A DNA stretch of 64,000 bases, taken from assembly GCA_030762935.1 (NCBI GenBank), contig CM060900.1, forward strand, positions 287,727,784 through 287,791,783. The letters are read 5' to 3'. The DNA comes from Hymenopus coronatus (lineage: Eukaryota; Arthropoda; Insecta; Mantodea; Hymenopodidae). Of this stretch, positions 22,503 through 32,394 are shown in pieces (the first letter of the stretch is position 1; every line of letters starts with the position of its first letter). A model generated the notes under the pieces. It worked only from the letters and a program-made list of their open reading frames with translations, had not been told where the DNA came from and ran no database searches. Made by a program: the position numbers and the translations under genes.

Positions 22503-23600
22503 AAGAAGCTTATAAATGTTCAATGTGACTAACCTTTGTCACATGACACACATCAAGTCTATAGCCGAGTTCTTCCCAAACGTTGATAAGAGTGTATTCA
22601 GTAATTGTAGCAACAGCTGCTTCAATCCGGCTTCTTAATTCAGGGAGGTCAGCTGGTAGCGGAGGCACGTACACACGATCCTTGATGAAGTCCCAAAGGT
22701 AAAAATAGCATGGCATTAGGTCAGGAGAACGTGGAGGCCATGCATAGCAAGCCCGTCATTGGGGCCTTTGCGGCCTATCCAGCGCTCGGGTACAGTGATG
22801 TTCAACCAATCGCGTACTTCGTTATGCCAGTGAGATGGCGCACCATCCTGCTGGAAAATGAAGTTCTCTGGCTCATTTTCTTCCAACTGAGGGAAGAGCC
22901 ATTGCTCTAGTGTTTCAAGGTAAGAAGTGCCAGTTACAGTAGGTTCACCAAAAACGAAAGGCCCATAAACTTTTCGCCGGGATATGGCACAAAAAACATT
23001 CACTTTAGGGGAATCTCGTTGCATTTGAACCATCTCGTGAGGATTTTCTGAGCCCCAGATGTGCACATTATGAAAGTTAACAGGTCCACTAAAGTGAAAG
23101 GTCGATTCATCACTGAAGACAACACGATCCACAAAATCATCATGAAACATGTCGTTAGCGAATTTGACATGTAATCCGTGGTCTGTCGGCTTTAGAGCCT
23201 GTAATAAATGTAAACGGTAAGAACGTAGCTGTAAGCGTTTTCTTACAACTTTCCAAACAGACGACACAGGAACTTGTAATTCACGACTAGCCTTCCGGAC
23301 TGATTTCTTTGGGCTATGAGTGAAAGACTCTCTCACTCGCTCAACAGTCTCTTAACTTACTCCTGGTCGTCCCATGCTCTTCCCTTTACAAAGGCAGCCG
23401 GCATCTTCAAACTGATTATACCATCTACGAATGTTTTTATCACTAGAAGGATCACAACCGAACTTACTATGGAACGCACGTCGCACAGTAACTACAGATT
23501 CGGTCTTTGCAAACTGCAAAACACAAAATGCTTTCTCTTTACTAGTCGCCGTCTTTGCTGCTACCGCTGTCTAGCGGATTGCGGCAGAAACATTGCAAGC
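22503..23600 (-). pseudogene. mariner transposase, near full length, inactivated
   Basis: Helix-turn-helix half: KEKAFCVLQFAKTESVVTV, IRRWYNQFEDAGCLCKGKS, GRPGVS, then an in-frame stop, then KKSVRKASRELQVPVSSVWK. Catalytic half: VFSDESTFHFSG (first Asp), VNVFCAISRRKVYGPFVF, FIFQQDGAPSHWHNEVRDWL (second Asp), a frameshift near 22745, then PRSPDLMPCYFYLWDF, where the third Asp of DD34D (family PCDF) is Tyr. C-terminus YRLDVCHVTKVSHIEHL. The start codon region is also damaged. So the enzyme is dead by stop, frameshift and active-site change. Resembles a mariner type common in ants and hemipterans. Confidence 0.9.
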
Positions 23601-23624
23601 ACATGCGCACTTATGCCAACAAAC

Positions 23625-23733
23625 AAAACTGTTTGAATTGCTTTTTCATTTGACATATCATTTATAACTGTAAGTTGAATGTAAAAAATATTATAAAGAG
23701 TTAAAACCCTGATATTCATTTATGTACACCCTG
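23625..23733 (-). repeat. right TIR of mariner
   Basis: Inverted partner of 22389-22500; outermost bases CACCCTG then TA. Confidence 0.9.
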
Positions 23734-23735
23734 TA

Positions 23736-24784
23736 TTTTAGGTAACAAAAAACAGTGGAATTTGACAATTTTGAATTCCAAAGTGATGCAAAAATTCAGT
23801 TTTTATGCAAAATACTGTACTTTATACACAATTTTTTAACAACAAAAGATCTAGGTAAAAATGACAAAACACTGACTTTAGTTAGTTTGCCAACAAAAAC
23901 TTTCCGGTAGAATAAATACATATTCAACAGTTGGCTGGCTATTTTGTGGCAAAGGTAATATTGTTGCCAATTTCTTCACTACGTTTTTCAGTGTTGCTCC
24001 ACATTAGCAATGTGTTGTTAAGGTATTTTGAACTAGTCCTGGCAACAATTTTTGTAAAATATAATCTGCAATTAATTCTTCTATGAAGTTTTAAGTTTTT
24101 GAGGTTTTTCTTTTAATTTTGACAAACCAACTTAAATCTAGGCATGAAGGGACTTGGAGAACTTGTCTATAACTGAGCAATTTAATGATACATACTGACT
24201 AAAATATTGGTGAATGATGATCCTCACAGGTTAATCGCCGAAGGTCACTATACAGCTGCGGACCTAACACTGTTGTGAATTCTATTCATTGTCCTTTTTG
24301 CCTACTGCACTCTGATTTTGGCCTTGCAGCTTCACCTTTGACAGTGCACACCACAATAACAAACTACAATTTTAAATGGAAAGAGATATTTGATCCAATC
24401 CCATTGTTGGTCGGTTTTCTTTCAACACATAAAAGGCATTTTCGTGTTGCTTTTCTCACTCATCTGTTGCTCTCTGTATGTTACTTCCTGAACTAGCAGA
24501 ACACTCAAATGTTGTACCTAGCAATAGAGAGGTCAGTTTGCATCACAAACATTTTATTTTGAAAAGTGTTGCAAACATAACTCTTAGATTCTTAGTAACC
24601 GAGGCAATTCATGTTTTAGGCACTTGATCATACTACCTTTCATTGCTCTCATACCAAGGTAAGCAGTGGGAACTTTGTCACATGACAAGTCACAAACTGC
24701 AAACAATGGAAATGTTCTGGTACTTCTTTCCTGGAATTACTTTCCTATGGTTATTCCTCAATTCTGGATCTCTATCAGTAGATG
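23736..24784. other. AT-rich intron, nothing recognised
   Basis: One plus-strand open frame (24275-24496) without recognisable motif. No repeat ends found. Confidence 0.5.
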
Positions 24785-25080
24785 CCTTTCACCCACTTCT
24801 TGAAATGAAATAAAGTTTTTTATTTATGGATGCTCTTTAATTACTCTCAGTGGTCCATTCTATGTTTGAGATGAAAGACTGCTTAATTTTGCTTACAGGC
24901 CTCTTTATCAGGCTTGAGGTTCTTTTACGTGCCATAAATCTATGACGCAGGACCAACTACTTTACTTCACTTCTGAAGGAAGCCATGTTAAGGATGTTTA
25001 CAATAAAAAAATATCAATCTTTCTCCACCAGGTTTGAACCCACAACCCTGTCAAGCACTTCTTACATACTATGTAACCTT
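24785..25080 (-). repeat. tRNA-type SINE, copy 1
   Basis: About 60% or more similar by eye to copy 2 at 27943-28241. On the minus strand it has a B box GGTTCAAACCT near 25035 (A box degraded), then CTTCAGAAGTGAAGTAAAGT, GTTGGTCCTGCGTCATAGAT and GTAAAAGAACCTCAAGCCTG. The tail module with TTGGTCC and CGTAAAAGAACC recalls the 3' part of several metazoan SINE families. Non-coding; it relies on a LINE for movement. Confidence 0.7.
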
Positions 25081-25284
25081 TTTCTCCTAGGTAACATAAT
25101 TTTTTACGGTTATTTGTTCTGTAATTTTAAGTGCAGGTGATACAATATCGAAAATGAATATTGCACACCATCATTGTTGCTTTGCCATTCTCTATGTTTG
25201 CACGTTTCTTTACTTTATAACACTTTTATGTGCATAGATATTTTGCTCTTTCAATATGTATTTTTCTCATTAACTGCATAAATT

Positions 25285-27200
25285 AATCTTGGCATTTCCT
25301 TTGGTCGCAAAGAACAAAATGCCAAAACCATCAGCAAGTGCACCCGAAAGAACATGGGAATTTGAGTCAGAAGGCCTATATACCTCGGACAAGTCTACAT
25401 CATTCTGTATTAACTGTAACTGTCGAATCACATGGGACTGTCAGGACACAGTATTGAAGGATACTCAAAGTGAAAAAAGCCAGAACAAAAAGAGTAAGGA
25501 TGTGTCTGAAAGCACAAAGCAAAAGTTATTGCTTGGGGCAAATTTGAAATCTCTATTTAAAAAAAAGGTGACAATGACTATCTGGCCCAGAGAACAGCAC
25601 AAACTTCTATAAAGGTGAGCATTCCTTTAAATAAGTTAAATAATAAGGATGTATGTGAAAGGATGAACAAATTTATGGAAGGTAAGACGTAATTTTACTA
25701 TTGTATAAGTTTTTATACGTTTATTTGTGCAGCAAAATATCTTAACTCGATTGTTAATTTCATTTCACGTGCTGGTGACATTCCCTGTGTCAAGATACTA
25801 TGGGAGAAGCATGTTCTAATTTTACAAGAGGAGAGGCTGAGTTCTGTAAAGGAACAATTACTCAACAACACTGTGGGCGTTTTGGCAGATGAGACAACTA
25901 ATGAGAGGATGCTGTGTTTTTGCAATTTTTTCAAAATTATTGTCAATGACATTCTTGCTAAAAATTTTATTCCAAGTATAACTTTTTTTAAAGAGAGCAG
26001 ATTCCACTCAATATATACATGCTGTAAAAAGTGCCTTGAAAAAGTACTGCATAAAGTACCATAATGTGAGGCCTGTGTTTTCCAATGGTGCTAGATATAT
26101 GACAAAATATATTGATTTGTTGAAGGTGATCATTGATGATCACTTAGTTCATTTTCAGTGTTGGGCTCATAAGCTAAATCTTGTGGGCAACATCTCCAGT
26201 GAAAAACTGGAGAAAATAATGTTGTGGCTAGCTCGAAGAGTGCATTCTTGAACACCAGGAAGAAGAAACATCAGCACAGCCAGTTTTTGCAGCACAAGCA
26301 AAAGCAGACTAAACTATTTCCTCTTCCCGTTCAGACTCGCTGGTTTATCTGCAGATTGTGTTCAGATTATTTAGAGGACATGGTTGTATTCTTCTGAAGG
26401 CAATGAAATGAAGGCAATTAGAAGTGCAGGAATTGTGCACATAAATTTGCTTTCACAGCCTTACATCAACACTGTTAAAAGCTGAAGCAAGCAGTGTTTA
26501 AGGAAAATGCTTGTGATCTCAAAGCAATTCTACAACATCTTGATGGATCCAAGTTCCAAACTGCCCATGATTTATACTCATGGTTAAACAACTTAGGAGC
26601 ATGGTTTCAAATTGATCACCAGGGTATTTCTGAAGGTGAAACAAGTTAACTTTTAGAAAATGTTGGCAAGCAGCTGCTTCAAGCAGAGTTTAAGCATTAT
26701 CTGTGTGAGTAGGCTTACATTTTCAAAATAAACTCTCAGATATTTTGAGTTTTGATCTCTCAAAGCTTGTGTTCACAATGCCGAAACAATCTTTTAATCC
26801 TAAGAACATTGTGGTAAATGCTGTAAATGAAGATCTTGTGAAGTCTGTGTTAACTGCTGCTTCTAGAATGCAATCACTCTGCCCAGTCACAATTCTGAAA
26901 GCGTACAGACAGTTGCAAGATGTGGTCAAGTTAAAACTTTCAACTGGGAAGGTTGACATTGTGAAATGCCTACAGACAATGAAATCAGATAACCCTGAAT
27001 TTGCAGTTGCAGCTCTACAAGCAGTATGGGTGTGTTCCAACATGGATAGTGAATGATTATTTTCACACTACAGTGAGATTTTGACTGACTGAAACACAAT
27101 CTAAGCAAAGAAAAATTGTAACTCAGAGCAATGATCATATATTTGAAGTATGATTCAGTGATCCTCTTGGTAAACGTGTTGTGAAGAATGCATTTCATAG
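25285..27200 (+). pseudogene. hAT transposase remnant, CGGBP1-like N-terminus
   Basis: An ATG frame (25289-25612) gives PERTWEFESEGLYTSDKSTS, FCINCNCRITWDCQDTVLK and DTQSEKSQNKKSK. This is the BED-like zinc-finger region of the hAT group from which vertebrate CGGBP1 derives. The two Cys are kept; the two His expected later read as Asp and Ser. Further relics in changing frames: GVLADETTNERM (about 25875), FSNGARYMTKYI, FQCWAHKLNLVGN (about 26155-26195), LDGSSKLP-type and at the C-terminus FAVAALQAVWVCSNMDSE (about 27000-27055), matching the hAT dimerisation end. Multiple stops. No TIR or 8-bp duplication identified. Confidence 0.75.
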
Positions 27201-27233
27201 TATTTGAGTGACAGATATAAGTGCAATTAATAT

Positions 27234-27660
27234 TGTGACAATGCCATCTGTATATGTGATCGCTCTCATGTTTGCTCTGGTAAGCGGTGGTGAAACTGGA
27301 ATGTGAGACACAGCAATTGGCAGTATAAGCAATGGGGAGACATAACAGGAGACTTTGGAATGTGACACATCAACATCTGGTACACCCAAGATTTGTTTGG
27401 AAGCATTCAGTACCTTCAAATTTCCCAAAAGTTCTCAGACGTCATGTTCTAGCTATACAAGGAGAAAGAATTGTGGTGCAGGTTGTTGTGTTGTGAAATG
27501 AACTGAATCGTGACTGGAGTGTCAGCACACAGTGGTGCGCGAGCTATGGATGGTGTGCAGTCATAAACTGTCTATGCGTCAAAATGTTGAGTGAATTATT
27601 TTCAGCAATTAATTTGTGATTTCAATTATAAACAATTTTTCAGTCAATAGACATGTTACA
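27234..27660 (+). repeat. solo Gypsy LTR
   Basis: 427 bp, beginning TGTGACA and ending ATGTTACA. Shares blocks with the 3' LTR at 5887-6203: TTTGGAATGTGACACATC, CGTCATGTTCTAGCTA, AAGAATTG and AGTCAATAGACATGTTACAG. Flanks are ATAT and GTAT, an imperfect 4-bp duplication. No internal sequence or second LTR, consistent with LTR-LTR recombination. It sits directly after the hAT remnant. Confidence 0.75.
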
Positions 27661-27764
27661 GTATGCAAGTAAAGCTGCATCATAATTCTTTGTAGTTTAT
27701 ATACTTATATAACAATAAAGTATGAAGTCCAAATGGGCTAAAATTGAATCTTACACAGGGACGT

Positions 27765-28685
27765 GACAAGATTAATGGCAAGTGGAGTGGAGACATCTAA
27801 ACACTTTTTTTTTTACTTCACTAACCTGTTTTTTTTTTTTTTTTTTGTTTTTTTTTATTCAGAAACATGTTTTCGCTGATCCATTGTCAGCATTTTTTAC
27901 TGCAATGACTGAGTTCAGAATTAAAGAGTCACTCTGAGTGGAAAAAGGAAATGTAGTTTTATTTATGGACACACTATAACTACTGTGGTTCTCAGCATCC
28001 CATCCTATATTGGGGATGAAAGACTGCTTAATTTTGCTCAGAGGCCTATTTATCAGCTTGAGATTCTTTCATGTGCTGTAAATCTATAACACAGGACCAA
28101 CAGCTTTACTTCCCTCCTGAAGGAAGACAGGCTAAGGATTTTTACACACAAAAAAATCCATCATCATCCACTGAGTGGGTTTGAACCCACAACCTTCTGT
28201 ATATGAAGCTAGTATGGTAACCACTACCCCAAAAAGGGTAACACTTTGAGTGAAGTTGCACCCTAGTGGCTGATGGATGAAGCAGAAGAGCAGGTTTCCT
28301 TTGCCCATCAAATCAAAGTTCATTATGTTTTCCTCAAGTTTGTTAATATATGATGTTTTCCCAAATATTTAACTGCTTTATGATCTGTACCTCTTTTCTG
28401 AGCATAAATTTTTGTTCCATTTCATGGTTGGTATTCCAGAACTCTACTGCTAACACTGAACTTCAATTTGATGGACAAAGAAAACCTGCTCTTCAACTTA
28501 ATCCAATGGCCACTAGGGTGCACCTCCACTGAAAGTGACTTTAATTCTGAACTCAGTTAGCGCAGCCAAAGGTGCCGACAACAGATCAGCAAAAATATGT
28601 TCCAATAAAAAACAGGTTAGGGAAGCAAAATAGTGTGTTTAGATGCCTCCACTCCTCTTGCAATAAAGTGCTTGCTTTCATGACT
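27765..28685. repeat. foldback (long inverted-repeat) element interrupted by a SINE
   Basis: The right arm (about 28447-28685) is the reverse complement of the left arm (about 27765-28322) once the SINE 27943-28241 is removed. Matching pairs include GGAGTGGAGACATCTAAACA versus GGAGTGGAGGCATCTAAACA, CTAACCTGTTTTTT, GAGTTCAGAATTAAAG, GCACCCTAGTGGC and CATCAAATYRAAGTTCA. The loop is about 28325-28446. The left arm also carries a long poly-T expansion (27828-27857). No coding capacity. The transposase that moved it is unknown. Confidence 0.8.
27943..28241 (-). repeat. tRNA-type SINE, copy 2, with target duplication
   Basis: Minus-strand head GGGGTAGTGGTTACCATACT (A box TAGTGGTTACC) and GGTTGTGGGTTCAAACCCAC (B box GGTTCAAACCC) with the spacing of a tRNA-derived pol III promoter. 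The body and tail match copy 1 (AGTAAAGCTGTTGGTCCTGT, CAAGCTGATAAATAGGCCTC). Flanked by 13-bp duplications CACTCTGAGTGGA (27930-27942) and CACTTTGAGTGAA (28242-28254), the signature of LINE-driven insertion. Confidence 0.85.
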
Positions 28686-28689
28686 TGAT

Positions 28690-29180
28690 ACATAAAGTGT
28701 TTGCAGTTAATACTAACATATTAAATAATTTTCGCCTATAATCAAACTTTCAAAATGATGCTTCATAAGTGTCTCTAAAATCAACTTTATTACACTAAAA
28801 CACACTGAAAAATAACACCAAGAATCCATGGAAAATAACACCGAAAACGATAATAAGGAACACTGAAATTTTCTAAATAATAAAACAAAACTTTCCTGTC
28901 CCTAGTTTTGTCGAGCATATACATACATCATATTAAGTCATTAAATTCAGACAGTTTCATAGGAGGTACCATGTTCATATGATAATGCTAGGCAGGTATA
29001 TGAGCATTTGAATCTACAATAGGAATTAGTATTTATAATGCAATTATGGTTCTAACCTTGCTTATACTTGTGTACATTTTGAGATTATACATTAATTAAT
29101 ATTGAATCAGAAGGAACTGTAGCAAAAGTATTAGTCAGGTATATACTGCTTTGGTCTCAGTTTCCCAAACTTAGATTATA
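28690..29180. other. AT-rich intron, nothing recognised
   Basis: No open frame above about 60 codons with recognisable content and no repeat ends. Confidence 0.5.
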
Positions 29181-29270
29181 TCAAAATTAAATAACTCATA
29201 AGTTTGAGACAAGTGAAGTAGTTCAAGTATAATAGTTAAACATGAGTCGCAATAGTGACTCACCTCACTC
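29181..29270 (-). repeat. PLE pseudo-LTR, downstream copy
   Basis: TCAAAATTAAATAACTCATA through GACTCACCTCACT; about 88% like 31761-31852 in the same orientation. Confidence 0.8.
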
Positions 29271-29292
29271 AAAATGAACTTTCAAGCCAGAA

Positions 29293-29321
29293 GTTTCAAG
29301 GGCGATTGCCCTCTTCATCAG
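29293..29321 (-). ncRNA. hammerhead ribozyme core in PLE 3' region
   Basis: On the minus strand CTGATGA (29321-29315) is followed by a stem-loop GAGGGC-AATC-GCCCTT and GAAAC (29297-29293). These are the two invariant hammerhead core strands around stem II. Such type I hammerheads with a very short stem III are known from PLE pseudo-LTRs. The UH cleavage dinucleotide and stem I partner are not unambiguous here (TTCTGGCTTGAAAGTTC follows), so activity is uncertain. Confidence 0.6.
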
Positions 29322-31650
29322 TTGAGGTCCGACTAATGGGTGAAAATTGTGCTCTGTGGTCCGTTACAGTGGAGACATCTGGTGTTCTCAGCAGAAGTTT
29401 ATAATCATATGGCAGTATTTCAAAATTCATGAGCTGGTCTTTGTGTTGTGCAATGAGATTATTCTCCCAAACTGTGAGTGCTGCCGGGTTGTTTACAGGC
29501 TTCATCAACTTTATGTCATTTTCTTTTTCATGATGTGATGCTCAAAAACAGTGTGCTACTGCTGATTTATCCATCTGTTTCTGTTTGATGTGTCTGAAAT
29601 GTTCCTTTAACCTTGTTTCCAGTCTTCTTTTTGTTTGACTAATGTTACATAATTTGCAATCAATTTTGTAGATGCCTGATCTCTGGTTTGTAGGTATGGG
29701 GTCTTTAATGTCCATTTTCAGTGCATTTTTTATGTTGAATTGGTTACTTGAAGCTAAACTTATATTGTATTTATGATATGTTGTGGACAAAGTGGTGATT
29801 TGTTTTAGTGTTAATTTTTCCTTATGTTTTTCAATTTTTTGGTCAATGAAGTCTGGGTTGAAATCATTGGCTGAGGCTATGTGTCTTAAAGGAAGGTATT
29901 CTGTGCTGTACTCTTCTGGGTCGAGTGGGATGCTCAGGAGTCTGTGTACTGAGCTGTTGAAGATTGCCTGTTTGTGAAGTTCCTGGTTGCAACTAATCTG
30001 TTTTTTGTAATTACCTGTATGTGTGGTCTTCCTGTAAATGCCATAATTGATCTTTTGTTCTTTCAGTGTTAGTTTTAGGTTCAGGTATGGTAGAATTTGG
30101 TCTTCTTCTGTTTCCATTGTCAACTATATATGCCTGTCTTGTACATTTAATAATTTTAGAGAGTCTTCTGCTCAGTTTTTGGGGACCACCGCAAAAACAT
30201 CACTCACATATCTAAACCATTTTTTGAACATGTTAGGAAAACCTAAGGCTATGTGTACTTCAAGACGTCCCATGTATAGAATTATTAAAAAGGGTGAAAG
30301 TGAGTTACCCATTGCTAAGCCTGAGGATTGTCTGTAATATTTGCTATTGAATTGAAAGTAATTCTGATTGATGCATAGTTCTGTCAAAGTATGGAAGTAT
30401 TCTATTTCTTTCTTGTTTAAGCCTGTCTGTGAGCCAAGCTTTGAAGGTTTCAAGTAATTTTTTGATTGGAATGCTGGTGAATAATGATTTCACATCAAAC
30501 GAGACCAACAAATCATTGTTTGAAACTGTGTATGTTATAGATGCTTTACTAGTTCCAAGGAATCTTTAATGTAAAGTTTTGTTATGTTCCGAGAAGCTAT
30601 TGAATGTGTTGACTAACCAATTTGATAATTTGTAGGTTGGCGAGTTTATACAATTGACTATATGTCTCATGGGTTTGTCTGGTTTGTGAATTTTTGGCAG
30701 AGCACAAAAGATGTGGTAAGTTTGGGTTTGCTTCTTTCAATTTGAATGTATCTAGTTTTGGTATAATTTCTGTTTGTTCTATTGTCTGTTTTAGGAATAT
30801 TGTCAGTGTGCTTAATGAATTTTTAGTTATTTCCATGTATTCTTTATTCTCTGAAAGGGTTTCTACTTTTGAAATGTAACTTTTTTGTCCATTATGACAG
30901 TTGTGTTTCCCTTGTCTGCTTTTAAATAGACCACCGGGCTTTTGTTCAAGGGCCTGATTATTTGTTTGTGTTTGTTCTTCTGTATTTTTTTTGTTTTTGA
31001 TTTGCTGAAGTATAGATGCACATTCTTTCTTTATTGTGATTACATCAGTGCAGTTTAGTTCTCTTGTGGCCAGTTCTATGTCCGCTACATAATCTTGGAT
31101 GTTGGTTGAGAATTGAGTGCATGTTTTGAAGCCCCTGTTTAAAGATTCTATTTCTTCATTATGGAAGGTTTCTTCAGAAAGGTTTACTACGTTTTCGTTA
31201 ATTGGCTTATTGGACTGTATATTGTGTTGGATTTAGTATTTGTGCGTCTGTTTGCTGATTAATTTTTCCAATTTCTTTTTAAGTTTCAAAGTTTTTTGTG
31301 CATTATTCTATTGATTTTGTCTAAAAGATTTTGTTGAATGTTTTTCAAATGATGTCTCCTACATTTTGCACGAGTTACATGTGTAATGGACATAACTGGA
31401 GTTCTATTTTATTTAGCGTCATGTAGTGTTTGCTTTTTGCAAGTATGATTATTTTTCTGATCCGCAGCTTTTTGTATCATACTGTTGTTGTCGTGTTTTA
31501 CAAATTTTCTGGCGAAAATCGGAGTCACACAGTGTATCAAGCATATGTTAAGAAAACATATATCAGCAAATAGCGTTCTTCTTTTTATCTGCACATCTTG
31601 ATGTGTTTTTTGTTATTATTTAATGTTTTGTGAAATGAATTATATCTTTA
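29296..31650 (-). pseudogene. PLE reverse transcriptase with GIY-YIG endonuclease
   Basis: N-terminal relic FLNICLIHCVTPIFARKFVK (about 31560-31490). Reverse transcriptase: ISKVETLSENKEYME (about 30870-30820), LPHLLCSAKNSQTRQ (motif region of PKIHK), QFNSKYYRQSSGLAMGNSLS with PFLIILYMG (about 30350-30270), then KKWFRYVSDVFAVVPKN, where the catalytic YVDD reads YVSD (one Asp lost). After the frame change: LPYLNLKLT and YGIYRKTTHTGNY (30100-30020), typical of the PLE RT end. GIY-YIG: RSGIYKIDCKLC, then NIS in place of YIG, QTKRRLETRLKEH. C-terminal WENNLIAQHKDQLMNFEILP. Stops and frameshifts; inactive. Confidence 0.88.
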
Positions 31651-31760
31651 GTAGTATTGAGTTGAGCACATGTTCCAGTTTTCTTGACAATTTCCAGTTA
31701 GGATAGAGCACATGTTGTTAGCATCGGATGTTATGCTTCTTCTGACTTGTAGACTGTAAT

Positions 31761-31852
31761 TCAAAATTACATAACTCAGAAGTTTGAGACAAGTGAAACA
31801 GTTCAAGTATAATAGTTAAACATTAGTCAGAAAAGAGACACTCACCTCACTT
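31761..31852 (-). repeat. PLE pseudo-LTR, upstream copy
   Basis: TCAAAATTACATAACTCAGA through CACTCACCTCACTTA. In element orientation it begins about 25 nt past the hammerhead core of the downstream copy and lacks the ribozyme itself. Confidence 0.8.
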
Positions 31853-32310
31853 ACCCCATACCTACGAACCAGAGATCAGGCATCTACAAAATTGATTGCA
31901 AGGACTGCAAATTATGTTATATTGGTCAAACAAAAAGAAGACTGGAAACAAGGTTAAAGGAACTTTGCAGCACATCAAACAGAAACAAGACAGATAAATC
32001 AGCAGTATCACACCATTTTAGACATCACATCACAAAATAGAGAATGACATAAAAGTTGCTAAAACCTGTAAACAACCCAACAGCACTCACAATTTGAGAG
32101 AATATTCTCATTACACAGCACTCACAGTTTGCAAGAACATTCTCATTACACAACATAAAACCAGCTCATGAACTTTGAAATACGCCACATGATTATGAAC
32201 TGCTGCTGAGAACACTAGAGTCTCCACTGTAACAGACCACAGAGCACAATTTTCAACCATTAGTCGGATCTCAACTGAAGAAGAGCGCAATCGCCCTTGA
32301 AACATATGTG
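31853..32310 (+). pseudogene. 5'-truncated PLE: GIY-YIG domain
   Basis: Begins in RSGIYKIDCKDCKLC then YIGQTKRRLETRLKE: it keeps the YIG part and the Cys pair that the neighbouring minus copy has lost. Then DKSAVSHHF, and a decayed C-terminal part corresponding to WENN..HYTALTVCK. Frame disrupted within about 70 codons. No reverse transcriptase part is present. Confidence 0.8.
32275..32303 (+). ncRNA. hammerhead core, second PLE copy
   Basis: CTGAAGA, then AGAGCGC-AATC-GCCCTT, then GAAAC. The change at core position 7 (T to A) is one hammerheads tolerate; the G-to-C change in stem II weakens the helix. Followed by ATATGTG. Confidence 0.5.
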
Positions 32311-32394
32311 TTGCAAATTCATTTTAAGTGAGGTGAGTTTCACTATTCCAACTCAGTTTAGCTATTATATTACATTATATCACTGAAATAACTA

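Larger units (their letters stand above)
22387..23735 (-). mobile_element. mariner element, both TIRs and TA duplication present
   Basis: Element 22389-23733 (1345 bp) between TA dinucleotides. Terminal inverted repeats of about 105 bp begin CAGGGTGTAYATAAATGAAT on both sides and stay nearly identical through TTTTAACTCTTTATAATATT to CAAATGAAAAAGCAA. The transposase lies on the minus strand. It is the best-preserved DNA transposon in the window. Confidence 0.92.
29181..32375. mobile_element. compound Penelope-like element, head-to-head copies
   Basis: A minus-strand PLE (about 29271-31750) is bracketed by direct repeats of about 90 bp (29181-29270 and 31761-31852). Immediately next to the outer repeat a 5'-truncated plus-strand copy (31853-32375) begins. 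Thus the two copies meet 5' end to 5' end, and their 3' halves form inverted repeats of about 480 bp (29280-29690 versus 31855-32330). PLEs are known for such partial tandem and inverted arrangements with pseudo-LTRs. Confidence 0.8.

Noticed and set aside
28150..28235. tRNA gene with TAGTGGTTACC and GGTTCAAACCC
   Set aside because: It is the head of a SINE with body, tail and target duplications.
29783..30337. Plus-strand frames at 29783-29977 and 30047-30337
   Set aside because: Antisense shadows of the PLE reverse transcriptase.
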